The notes under the pieces are model-generated. The model had not been told where the DNA came from. It did not search any database and saw only the letters and a program-made list of their open reading frames with translations. Below are positions 11,101 through 20,838 of a DNA stretch of 64,000 nucleotides, one piece after another. Position 1 is the first letter of the stretch. Each line of letters begins with the position of its first letter. Source of the DNA: Ectocarpus siliculosus (taxonomy: Eukaryota; Sar; Phaeophyceae; Ectocarpales; Ectocarpaceae); contig FN649755.1 of the NCBI GenBank assembly GCA_000310025.1, positions 3,363,817-3,427,816 of the forward strand, in the 5' to 3' direction. The position numbers and the translations under genes are program-made.

Positions 11101-12279
11101 CGGAAAATCTGCCTTGGCTATCTTGCATTTTCCGAGCTCCTTCGGAGATAACGAACACACGTTACGATATTTCGAGAATAAATCCAAGACTTGCGAGCAT
11201 TGTTGAGGAGTAAATGTAGTGTTCGTGAACGCTTTTTTCATGGCTCGTTTTAACTCGTCTCGCTTGTGTCTGAATGTGGTTTGGTCGCTATTGACAGCGC
11301 TAACTGTTTTATCGGCAACCGATTTTACACGCGAAATGTACCCTAAAATAGTGTCACGTGCAATGTGAACGTGTCGTTTGGATGGATTAGCAACTTGTAC
11401 TGCAGCAGACTTGTCCGTTGCTGACCAATTGCATACCGTTCTAGCGACTACGATTGTACGGAACGCTTCTGGTATATTTTCAGACGTTTCGATGTCTTTG
11501 GCAGTGACAATCCGTGGTTCGATCAACGCACGCGTGTTTGCCTGTGGTGCGTGTTTCGTCACGACGTCTAGTGCAATTTCACTTTCGGGGGGAATGCAGT
11601 ATCTCCTAGAGAGATATACGGGCACTGCTCCTATCGATGGGTCAAGCGTCACTATAGAGATTTGCGCAAGGGCATCATTATTAGTGTCCGCTTGACTGTT
11701 CGTTCGTCTGTGAGTTGCCGGAATTTTCCGTGTTGCATTTGTTAACGAAAGTTGCTCACCGCACCAATCAAGGACGGCACCGAAGGCATTCATAATGCTA
11801 TTATCGAGCAACATCTTATCCGGACCTAGATTGGGCAACACGAGAGCTTCCACTGGTAATGTGATATCTCCCAGTGTGAGCTTAAATCGGATGTATCCTA
11901 GGATTTCTAACGCTGATCCGTCTGCGCTATTCAACTGAATTGCGCCAGGAGGCACAGGTTTCAGAGGCAAACGTTGCAGGACCGGATGAGATTTAATAAA
12001 AGACGCTGATATACACGGTACATCAGCTGCTGTGTCGATAGTAAGGTCGGACACAGCGTGATTACAAACTCGGGCAGGAATTCGCACTCTCTTGGAGGAC
12101 GAATTTAACGCATTCGGGTGTTGTGGATATTTTCTCAGTGCTGACGCATGAAACGCCGCATAAGTGGGTCCACCACTCGATGCACTTGAAACAGAGGCAT
12201 GTCTTTCCGTGTTATGATTAAATGGCATACTACCAGTCAGTACAAATTCAGCTTGCGGGGCTAACCTAGAAGTCGGCAC
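8074..12279 (-). pseudogene. Gypsy pol: protease, RT, RNase H, integrase
   Basis: The main open frame is 8623-12279 (1,218 codons). Domains in order: aspartic protease (LTIDTAADVPCIS, near residue 80); reverse transcriptase with motif A VCDIQSAYHQIEVD, LPFGIANAPF, and YMGD at the catalytic box; RNase H (VVHVDASEVGAGAFLG...VVTDHAALRYLY); zinc-binding integrase N-terminus (CQECQACQRRK) and catalytic core with LHSDQGPEF and SVSERVHATMHA. The core end continues in another frame at 8501-8722 (QLAYNTSFSSTIHETPFFLM), then returns to the first frame at 8484 (VFKPGDLVLVY, LLLPWRGPYVI, the GPY/F-type domain). At 10612-10614 GGC gives Gly where family members have the first Asp of YxDD. Confidence 0.9.
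9346..9465 (-). repeat. 60-bp in-frame tandem duplication within pol
   Basis: Two exact or near-exact 60-bp units (9346-9405 and 9406-9465) duplicate the segment LLFKSYLPGYLRKRSTFSDQ between RNase H and integrase. The duplication keeps the reading frame. Confidence 0.9.
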
Positions 12280-12570
12280 ACGAGTGCGCTTGTTCTTCCT
12301 ATTTTTCCCTGCTTTGCTACTTGACCGACTATGAAACAGTGCCTGGGCAGAATCTGCTACCGATGTCTCAGACTTACTGCTTGAACGGACTTCACATCAC
12401 CACCTCTCACCCGAGGAAAAAATGATTCCCTCGATTTTCTACTGTCATGCACATACGGGGCTGAGTCAACTCGGGCATCCTGTGCTACGTGAGTTTCCTC
12501 AGCTAATGGTGTGCTATCGACCTGTCTCCCTACGAGCGAGGAGTCCCGTGAAGGGCCCCGTCATACCCCG

Positions 12571-13430
12571 TCATGCTTTTGTCCAAGTCCATCCCTTCTC
12601 CTGTGCGTGCTTTTTCTTTAGGCCGCACTGTTCGATGGATTGGTTGAACTTGCACCCCGGGTAGGGGCACGGTTCTGCCTTCGTTGCCGAAGAAGAACTG
12701 CCCTTGCCCGTGGTGCGCGCCTTTTTAGGGGCGCCCTGACTCGAACTGGTCTTGGTGGGGGCCCGCATCGACTAGAGCCTCGTTACTTCAGCTTGTAGGT
12801 TTTTAATGACCGCCGTGTTCGAGGACACGGTTTGCTTCAGCTGTGGGGGTTCAGGGTACGCAACAGTGGATACGGTGTCGGATGTGGGTGACGCTGCGCC
12901 TCTTAGATTGTTTGCCTCGTGTTTTTTCGCGCGGAGTCTTGCGTCCTGAAATGAGTTTGGGGGGTCCTCTCGAACACACTCTATTCTAATGTGAGGTTTT
13001 AGGTCGTTCTCAAATGTGGCAGTCATGAAAACGTCCCATGCGTGTTCGTAGTGGCTAATGTGGGAGGGACCTGAGCGAGCCGCCTCTGCAAGGAGGCGTG
13101 TGCGGGCCTGAGTAACTTTCAGCGCAAACCCGTCCACTGTCGTCTCTCCTTCCTGCCTGAGAACGGCTATCTCTCTGGCTAATACCGCAATGCGGTTGGG
13201 CGCGGAGAAATGAAAGGTAAAAGCTTGACAGTATTCGTCCCAAGTTGCCGGTGCTCGTGGCCTGACAGCTTGTCCTGTGTTCCGAAGTGCGGTCAACCGA
13301 TGTGCCGATCGCCATTCGAGAGACCACTAACCAGTTCCACTAGAGTGTCATAGGCTTGGCCTCGAATGACGAAGGGGAGGAATTGAATCGCTCTTTGGTC
13401 TACTACAGATTCGGGCGGGTCGTCTGCTGC
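12571..13430 (-). pseudogene. Gypsy gag, interrupted
   Basis: The central frame (12772-13296) has a typical retrotransposon gag core: TWDEYCQAFTFHFSAPNRIA followed by REIAVLRQEGETTVDGFALK and a later FENDLKPHIRIE segment. It continues in the same frame after one TAG (12772-12774) into a basic tail with CPYPGCKFNQSIEQCGLKKK (Cys and His spacing unlike a canonical CCHC knuckle). The N-terminal part (IQFLPFVIRGQAYDTLVELV) lies in a second frame, joined by a frameshift near 13300. Gag and pol share one frame. Confidence 0.75.
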
Positions 13431-13532
13431 AACAGAGACTAGTTTCACACGTGCTCGGTATCGGGTCAGAATCTCAACAACATCGGAATCTCCTGGTGTC
13501 CCCGAAAGCGATATTTCTTTCGGAAGGTCGTT

Positions 13533-13548
13533 CTCTTCGTCGACGCCA
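13533..13548 (-). promoter_or_regulatory. Candidate primer binding site of gypsy element
   Basis: One base inside the 5' LTR the minus strand reads TGGCGTCGACGAAGAG. TGG is the expected complement of a tRNA CCA end. I cannot name the tRNA. Confidence 0.5.
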
Positions 13549-13549
13549 A

Positions 13550-13874
13550 TGAGGACACTGGCTACTGTCAGAGACAGAGGTCGGTGCCGTGGCAGTATTA
13601 TCCCACTGCCAGGGGAAGGCTATTTCCTCTCGTGATGTGTAAACGAGGAGAAGAGGGTAGAAAGAGAGAGAGGCCATAGCGGCAGAGGGAGAGGAGAGTC
13701 GAAGACTCTCCGCTTCCACTTTCGGCAAGTGGCCAGGGACTTCGGAAGATATCCATCTCCGACGGTGCCTTTCCTGTCACTCTCCTTGTGACAAGATACT
13801 CCGAGGGGGCCATATCTTCCTACACTTTGTATGTGCACACATGGTTGGTTATACTCCTGACAGGTGTCTCCACA
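13550..13874 (-). repeat. 5' LTR of gypsy element
   Basis: Full-length partner of 6544-6869, in the same orientation, with TG...CA termini on the minus strand. It is followed on the right by the TTCA duplication. Confidence 0.9.
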
Positions 13875-13878
13875 TTCA

Positions 13879-14886
13879 CGTCGATAACGGGGGATATGCG
13901 AAGGCGTCATGAATCTTTGTACCCTCTACCGACAATGAGTTGCGTGTTACGAACACGAGTCTGTTGCATGTCCAGCGGTAGGAGTTGTAGGGGGATACAC
14001 TTGGAAATTTGGTCAGGGGTCTGTGTAACCGACAGGAATACATGGAGATGATCTCCATTTCGTACCAGAACACTGTATGCACGAAAGCAGCGCAGTGGTT
14101 GCACACCAGTAAGAAGATGTGTTGGGTTGTTGATCAGAAACACAGCTGTGTAAGCTCTAACATGGATCCAACATTGTTGTTTGCGTGACCGAGGAATAAT
14201 TAACGTTGTCAGACAAATCGCAAGAATCGTTGCGTCACTTTTGCGAAAGAGGAGTAATTAACCTCAGTCGTAGATTGGCGTTCGATTTGATAGGTAACCA
14301 TGATGTCGTACAGAATGCGAAAGACAACGATCACTGCTGCGCAGAACAGAGGGCGTATTGCAAGCTATTCTCCCCAGCAGTGCCACGTGCTGAATTGACG
14401 CTTTGGGTGACTGATTTTGCCTTTGCCTTTCCCTTTCGGATGCGCAATCTCCCCTGCACTGCCGAGTCAATCCCTCCGGAGAGACAGCTGCACACACCCC
14501 ACCCAGGCGGATACGTGGCACCTGATGAAGCCCGAGCCGCGGCGATGCCAGCAGAAAAGGGTGGCCGCGGCAGAGGCGAGGGTGGCTACCGCGGGGAAGA
14601 AGCAGTGGCAGGAGGGATGGATGAAAGCGCTGGGGTTGATGGGGCGGAAAAAAATACTTCATGTGACAAATGGTGTGACTTTTCTTATTTGGTGTTCTCA
14701 TTGTTTTGGCTTTGGTTTGTATTGCTTCGGCTTTGTGTTTGGTCTTTTTGAGTACGAGGTCGAGCCTGAACGAGTAGGATTTTATTTTCGGGGTTTTCAC
14801 AGGATGTTTGGTTGTGAACAGCGATCACAACCTGAGGGAGCAGGTGGTAGAGATTTTATTCTTAGAAAATTGGGATGCAGGGACTT
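13879..14886 (+). other. Internal region of copia-like element without clear pol domains
   Basis: This kilobase lies between the gypsy insertion and the RT/RNase H remnant. A frame near 14440-14660 encodes a glycine/arginine-rich stretch (EKGGRGRGEGGYRGEE), loosely like a nucleic-acid-binding gag tail. No integrase or protease motifs are visible, so the usual copia pol order has been lost here. Confidence 0.45.
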
Positions 14887-14889
14887 TAA

Positions 14890-15658
14890 AGACCTCGAAG
14901 CAGACGTACGCTGAAGAGTTGGGGATGGAGTTTGGGGTAGAGTACGGGAAGGAAATTCCTCTTCTGTAGGGTTGAAGCTTTCAGAGTTTGACCAGGATGA
15001 AGAAGTGGTATCAAGGCCTTTTCGTGAGCTGATAGGATCATTGATGTGGCTGGCAACGCAAACGAGGCCAGATATCGCGAACGCAGTGAGAGCGGTAGCA
15101 CGGTACTGTACTTCTCCCAAAGAAATTCATTGGAAAGCAGGTCTTGGTATTTTGGGGTATGTGGTAAGAACTAGTGACTTGGGTATTACATTCAGGAGGG
15201 GTAGTGTAGCAGGGTTGAGCATGGAGGTGTTCGCAGACGCAGACTATGCAATTAGGGCTGCCGATAGGAGGTCTGTGTCAGGAGGATTGGTGATGTGTGG
15301 GGAGGGATGTATTTCTTGGTTTTCAAGGACGCAGAAGTGCGTTACGTTGAGCACGACAGAGGCGGAGTATGTCTCTATTGCGGATGTGATGAAGGAAGTA
15401 TTGTTTCTGAGGCAAGTATGGCGTTTCATGTTGCCAGAAGCAGATATGCCGTGTATTCCGGTGTTCGAGGATAACCAGGGGGGTATTCAGTTGGCGCAGA
15501 ACCCGATTAGCAACAGTAACTCGAAGCACATCGACGTAAGGCACCACTTTATCAGGGATTTGGTACGCAGGAAGGAGAATTCGATTTTTCACGTGGAATC
15601 GGCGTATCAACATGCTGACTTCCTCACGAAGGAAGGCACTTCACGTGGGAAATTTTGA
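14890..15658 (+). pseudogene. Copia-type RT C-terminus and RNase H
   Basis: TSKQTYAEELGMEFGVEYGK is the end of a copia reverse transcriptase. After a one-base frameshift near 14955 the frame continues SEFDQDEEVVSRPFRELIGS, LMWLATQTRPDIANAVRAVA, then RNase H: DADYAIRAADRRSVSGG, GCISWFSRTQKCVTLSTTEA and EYVSIADVMKEVLFLRQVW, then VFEDNQGGIQLAQNP and HHFIRDLVRRKENSIFHVES. These are diagnostic of Ty1/copia RNase H (DADYA, STTEAEY). The frame ends at TGA 15656-15658. Upstream RT domains are missing. Confidence 0.88.
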
Positions 15659-15962
15659 GTTTCATCGTAACTTCGTAATGATTATGGATTAATGTTTTGA
15701 TGTTTGGGTTGTTTTTGTGTGATATCAAACAACTAGGGTGGCAACATTTTGCATTTTTGCACATGGTTTTTGTCAATGGATGATGTTCTAGGCTGGGGGG
15801 CAATTAGTTCACTGAAGCTCGAAGAAGTATATCTGATATGACCGGGGATGGGTATTGATGTCTAGCCAGTGAGCCTATTGTTCTGGAGTTGAGTTGAGTT
15901 TCTGAGTTTATTTTCTTGTGTTTTGGAGTTCTTGAGGATCGAAAAAGACATGGCATGGTCAC

Positions 15963-15974
15963 AAGCAGGGGGGC
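15963..15974 (+). promoter_or_regulatory. Polypurine tract of copia-like element
   Basis: AAGCAGGGGGGC directly precedes the TG of the 3' LTR. The preceding 15659-15962 is 3' non-coding and holds no gene that I can see. Confidence 0.75.
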
Positions 15975-16285
15975 TGATAGATATACTTGTGGCAATGCCA
16001 AGTGGTTGTAGGATTGTGTGGTACGTGGAATGTATTTCCAGGGTGTGTAAGGTACCCCTGTTGTATACTGCGTCGCCCCCTCATGGTGGTGCGTGCACGC
16101 GTGCGTGCAGTCCATGTGTTCATGTGTTCATGTGTTCATGTTAGTCCATGTTTTTCATGTGAAGAAGAAGTCTATACAACAAACCCAGCACATCTTTCCT
16201 CCTTGGCGCGAGTTCGCCGAGTTGCCGACACCCTATTCAACACACGTCTTGCGACAAGCTACCCCCAGTTCGGATCATCCTAACA
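15975..16285 (+). repeat. 3' LTR of copia-like element
   Basis: Full-length match to 5125-5434 with about six substitutions and one inserted base. It is followed immediately by AGCAT. Confidence 0.85.
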
Positions 16286-16290
16286 AGCAT

Positions 16291-16602
16291 GTTTCGCTCG
16301 CTCAGGCGAGGGCAGGACACGTGTCCTCGGAGGGGCGGCCCTCGCTAGACATGGAGTAGTATCATATCGCATCTTCTGACAGCTGTTTCTATCGGATGGT
16401 CAACGTGAGGGATCCCTGGCTCTTGTGGTTTGTTCCCGCACAAGCGTCCAAAGGCGTTATGATGTCATTGCGTATGCCTTTTGTGTTGTTTGCGCACAGA
16501 CGTGACCGGTGTTTAGTTGGTCGGCAGAAGCAAGCATGTTTCACTCGACACAACACATGGTGCGGATACGACGGTGTTCTTCTGCTGTCGGGTGTTTGTG
16601 CG
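16291..16602. other. No gene seen; left flank of LRR exon
   Basis: This is the sequence that adjoined about 5119 before the copia-like insertion. It contains a GCTCGCTCAGGCGAGG short inverted stretch near 16296-16311. No domain is recognised. Confidence 0.4.
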
Positions 16603-16603
16603 G

Positions 16604-16675
16604 GATCCATCCCGGAGGAGCTTGGGAGGCTGGTTAATCTGGACGACCGTCAGCTCAGTGACAACAAGCTCGCAG
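16604..16675 (+). pseudogene. Orphan LRR exon 2 (72 nt, phase 1)
   Basis: Frame from 16603: GSIPEELGRLVNLDDRQLSD then NKLAG, a plant-type LRR unit. It ends in GCAG|GTGAGG, a strong donor. The 72-nt exon begins with GA in the same phase as the exon at 1423, but the bases just before it are GG instead of AG, so the acceptor looks lost. The central DDRQ replaces the usual RxLxL pattern, another sign of decay. No neighbouring LRR exons are visible within 1 kb on either side. Confidence 0.65.
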
Positions 16676-18451
16676 GTGAGGATGTTTGTGCTCCCGTGGG
16701 TTGATGTTTGTTGTGTGGCACGGAAACGTTGCTCGGCGCAGACACAGTTGGCTTTCCCGCCTGTCGTCCAGCTGGTGACCTCGTAACCTGCTGGCAGCTA
16801 GTGTTTCAGTATTTCCAGTGTGATGAAACGGGCGTTGGCGGTGAAACGTGCTCAGCCGTGACGAAGCACACCTGGGAGTGGAAGATGCGGATAAACACCC
16901 GCTCATTTGCATCATTTTCCCAGGCACAGCATGAAGCATTCAAGGATACGTTTGTTATCTACCGAATAAACTGGAGTGCGTTGTGAAGGGAATAAGTCGG
17001 AACATCTTCTAGGTATGCGAGCGCTTTTGGATTGTTGTTGCGCCGTCCTGTGAATTGGAATACGCGCTCCCTAGAGGTGGTAGAGAAGCGTTGCGCTTAT
17101 CTTTCACATCTCGTACTGGAAAGCTGGTTGTTCCAAAAACGAAGCCTCTCGTGCTTGACCGGGGGGGCGGCTCCAACACGAAATCCTGAATCGCGTCAAT
17201 AGAGCATTTTCGGAACGCAGACAACTTCTAGATCCAGGAAGAACAACGAATTGGGGATTTCACTTTTGTGGAGACGACGGAGTTGAACGGGGCAAAAATA
17301 TCGCCGGGCGGCCAAGAAGGCAGAAAAAATAAGAACAGCTGCAGAATCGAAACACGCATACATCCCATCGCCAGACACGGTGTGCTCCGCATTTTGCACC
17401 AGCACTCCAAAGCAGGAAGTTGATGAGGAGACAGGCAGACAGGCATAGACTACGCAGGTAGTGAGGGGCTGCACCAGTTCAATCTGTGAGGAGGGTGATC
17501 AAGGAGCCTCACTTGCTGTGTGGGAACGAGAGACATACCTCTTCCGCGAAAGAGGAGAGACAGAGAGCGAGTATCAGCAGCAACCAACAAGAGAGGGCGC
17601 ACACCCCGTTCTATGTAGTAGAGCTCATCACAGAGCGTGTGGTGATCGGCGTGCTGCTGGCTGTGTATGCATTCGTGTCTAGACAGGTTTGATCTGCCTC
17701 TTTCCCCCCCTGGTGTTCCTTCTCTCGCCCAGCAACAATCCAGCAGCAACAACAGACAGATTGTCAAACACACGCTTGCATGCTTAAAACGGCCCTAAGA
17801 GAATGTAGAGATCGCTCCACACCTACCCCATTTCCAACACGCAGAGCAACCTCCAGATAGATTTAGGTCTGGCCTTCGTTGCCAGCGATGGAGTCCACAC
17901 AACAGCACCTTCCGTGTTTGATTTTACATCAGGCTATTCCACTACTGCTGTTGTGGTGGTGGGTCTTTGAGTATTTTGCTTCCTCCACCGAAATCTATTT
18001 CGTCGCCTTTTAAGCAACAGGAGAATCAGGAAAGAGCTGCGCCGGGCCTCTACTTTTCTAAACCTGAGGCCTCTTTCCAGAATTACTGTAGGAACTCGAT
18101 GTCCCCCCGCTTTGAGGAACGTTCCAACAGCTTGATCCCTCATCCGAAATCTAGAAGTTTCAAGTGCCAAGACGTGTTCCGAATTGCTCTAATGACACGA
18201 AGATGAGAAACATTTTGGGCGGAACAGAATTTGAATATACGACATGGGGCCTACGTGCAGATTGACATCCAAAGACCGTCCTGCTTTTCTCTTGCACTGT
18301 CACTATGCATATTCCTAGCCAGAACGTGTGTTTGAAGAATAGCACGATGCTCATGTTTGAACCGCTACGAATGAGTACATGATTTCAGCTAGAATGAAAT
18401 CACTCCTCCCGTACCCACCGAACTCTATCCTTGGTATGATATCCTCTGCTA
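16676..18451. other. No gene seen
   Basis: About 1.8 kb with only short open frames on both strands and no recognisable domains or repeats. A coding remnant of an LRR gene downstream of the donor at 16675 was looked for and not found. Confidence 0.4.
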
Positions 18452-19858
18452 TTGGACATGTATAGTGTTTTGATTTGTTGCTACATATCTTTCGTGCTTT
18501 TCACTACTCTCGGACAGGCGGGCCGAGTGCCGAGGTCTCTCCCGGAACACCCTAACCGGAAAGACGGCGGCGGGTTAATGTTTCATGTTACAGAAGACGG
18601 CGCCCCCGTGCCTGCGTACAAGTCTTGGAAGGGTGTCGCCATCCCGTTGGTTCTTGGATACGCTGACGTTGGAACGGATGTGCTTGCGATGGTGTCCTAT
18701 TGCCAAGCCCATCACATGTGGTGATTTGCCTTGGGGATGACATTTATCATCGGACCTGCCTTGTTCGCTGTAATCGTCTTGCTTCGCCGTGAACACCGTC
18801 TTAGGCGGGTCTTAGTCGCTCTGCAGTTGGGGACGCTGTGGGTATCTTGGAGATATTCAACTACTCGGGAACAAGCTTGCGGGTGATGGAGCCGATGTAT
18901 GAGGCGGTCCCGCAGCTGATGTTTCAACTGTATGGCCTGCTACTTGACTGGAATAATGAGACTGTCAAGGAACTTGTCCGTCGCGTTCTGTGTTTCTCTA
19001 ACCTACGCCGCCTATAGGTTTGGTGGCGGGGCAGCCCGTGTCTCGACTTTCTCCTACCGCCGACGTTGCGACTGCGTGTAGGCCGAAACTGACAGGGCTT
19101 CGTTTCTGGGCCGTCTCAGCAAGTGGCAGTATTACAGTATTCAGATCTAGGTGGAACTCCCAGAACTTTGTATGCGCTTTCTTGTTTGTCTACAGTGCTT
19201 GATATTGGGGGCGAGGTAAATTTCACTTGCTCTCCTGGCGTTGGCATGGCGGGCGTACTTCTTCCTCGCGCTATTGTGGCATTGGGGTTCTCGTGCATTG
19301 ATTTCGTGTCGCTTCCTTGGTGAGGAAGACGTTCTACGCGTTCGGTCCCAATTTCGAGTTATGGACATGCCGTTCGTGGACTCTGTCATGGATACCCTGA
19401 ACTCGTACCCCGCAGGGTGTGTATTCACAACGGTGGCGTACGTGTTACGTTTGCCGATTAGCAACATGTTTTACACCAATGAGGAGGGTCAGTTGCCTGC
19501 CAATATCGGTCGTGTGTGGACGTACGTGGCCGTGATGTTTATGGCAGGGAAGGTGTGTTTGGGCTACCTGATCGTTAGGCCAGTCAAGAGAGTCGTTGGC
19601 TTCGGCACTGAGCAGGAGGAGCAGAGTTCAGGTAGACAGGACGGTGACGGTGATGTTGACGACAACGGAGATACCGGAAACGGAGATGTTGACCCTGGTG
19701 GGAGTTCTCGTGCTGATGATGGAGGAATACAGGAAAAGTCGGGGTCAAGAAAGAGAGGACAGGTGACGGTGACGAGGGCAGCAGTGTTGTACCCGCCCTT
19801 GCCGGGCCCGAGACGAAACGGGTCTTGCGTGTACACGAAGGCTTGCCGTTTACCGTGA
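18452..19858 (+). pseudogene. Multispanning membrane protein resembling XK-related family, broken
   Basis: The first frame has a hydrophobic segment (SVLICCYISFVLFTTLG), then VAIPLVLGYADVGTDVLAMV and a WWF-like spot where the second Trp codon is TGA (18722-18724). Reading on gives FALGMTFIIGPALFAVIVLL and LLRREH. After a frameshift near 18845 comes MEPMYEAVPQLMFQLYGLLL, close to the E-x-PQL-x-LQLY motif I associate with XK-related (scramblase) proteins. Further shifts lead to LALAWRAYFFLALLWHWGSR (about 19232) and a last hydrophobic segment (RVWTYVAVMFMAGKVCLGYL) followed by an acidic Gly/Asp-rich tail. Some shifts might be introns, but the in-frame TGA and the lack of clear splice sites favour a pseudogene. 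Confidence 0.5.
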
Positions 19859-20582
19859 CGGATACGCTGTGAACACTGTCCTGGACTGCTCGCGAGGACA
19901 GCGAGGGGGCGTCACGTGGTGGTGGTGGACTCAATAGACAGGGTGAGCACGGTAGCGCAGACTCTTCGGTAGGGCTAGAGATGATGGCAGGAATGGAAGA
20001 GGGTTGCCAGCGAAGTAGCACCCTCGGAGGGAACAGACCCATTACCTCTCGTACACGCCCTGACCAACATGGCAGCGGGGTCGGCTAGTGATGGCGCCAA
20101 GGTCAATGACAAGGATAATTCTACGTAGTGCGTGCCGCGCGTTTTCGGGACGCTCGACGTTCTGTGTCACTACGTGCTACTTGCGTCAATAGAGAAGCAG
20201 GCCTGCCTGCAGAGATGGGGAGATATGGGTTAGATATGGGATCAGGGGGATGAAAATGTATCTCTTCAGGCGTGCTGCACGTGAAACTAGGCACTCGAGA
20301 TGAGCATTTGAGATCGGGTCTTGCCGGGTTCGGCGAGGTGGGGGATGCGAAGGAAACTTCCACCCACCCACCCACGGATGGATGTCGACCGATGAGACTG
20401 ATGATAAAGCTTCACAACAGATGTGTCCGGTGTTGTGACCCCCGAGGTCAGCATGGAGGCTCTGCAGGAAAAACATTGACACGGTGACTCTAGGGTTGTC
20501 CGGATCCCTCTATGAGCTTGCTACGTTGAGTGTGCGCTACGCAGTGGTTGGTGCTTAGGACGGAAGGGGCGGTCGTCTACTA
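19859..20582. other. No gene seen
   Basis: Short open frames only. A CACCCACCCACCCACGGATGG stretch near 20361-20381 is low-complexity. No recognisable repeat pair found. Confidence 0.35.
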
Positions 20583-20599
20583 ATCCCGCCGCTCTTGGG

Positions 20600-20838
20600 A
20601 AACATTTTCGCGACCTGCCCCATTTCAAAATGTTTGAGAATATTTTGCCGAAGATTTTCTCCCATAAACAGTGAAACAAAATCTTTGTCCGCAAATGTTT
20701 GAAAATATGAACATTTTGGCAAAGATTTGGCGACCATAAACATGGGTCTAAACAGTGAAACAAAATCTTTATCCGCAAATGTTTGAAAATCTAAACATTT
20801 TCGCAAAGATTTGGCGACCATAAACATGGGTCTAACCA
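20600..20838. repeat. 84-bp tandem repeat (about 2.5 copies)
   Basis: Units starting AACAGTGAAACAAAATCTTT occur at 20667 and 20751 and end CGACCATAAACATGGGTCTA. A diverged partial unit precedes them (AAAATGTTTGAGAATATTTT at about 20617). A/T-rich; minus-strand frames inside are repeat artefacts. Confidence 0.8.

Larger units (their letters stand above)
6544..13874 (-). mobile_element. Ty3/gypsy LTR retrotransposon with chromodomain-like tail, nested in copia-like element
   Basis: Direct repeats of 326 and 325 bp (minus-strand ends TGTGGAG...CCTCA) bound a 7.3-kb element. In transcriptional order (right to left): 5' LTR, candidate primer site, gag, protease, RT, RNase H, integrase, a chromodomain-like C-terminus, a hairpin tandem array, a polypurine tract and the 3' LTR. 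The two LTRs differ at about five substitutions and one indel. All domains are present, but there are frameshifts in gag, integrase and the chromodomain region, a stop in gag and a substituted RT active-site residue, so this copy is probably inactive. Confidence 0.92.
5125..16285 (+). mobile_element. Ty1/copia-type LTR retrotransposon, internally deleted, hosting a nested gypsy element
   Basis: Two direct repeats of 310 and 311 bp, both TGATAGAT...CCTAACA, are flanked by AGCAT on each side. The plus-strand internal region keeps a 5' ORF that may be gag (5508-5942), the end of reverse transcriptase plus a copia-type RNase H (about 14890-15658), and a polypurine tract just before the right LTR. 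Removing the nested element leaves about 3.8 kb, with protease, integrase and most of RT not recognisable. The element is therefore non-autonomous. The LTRs differ by about six substitutions and one indel (about 98% identity), so insertion was fairly recent. Confidence 0.85.
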
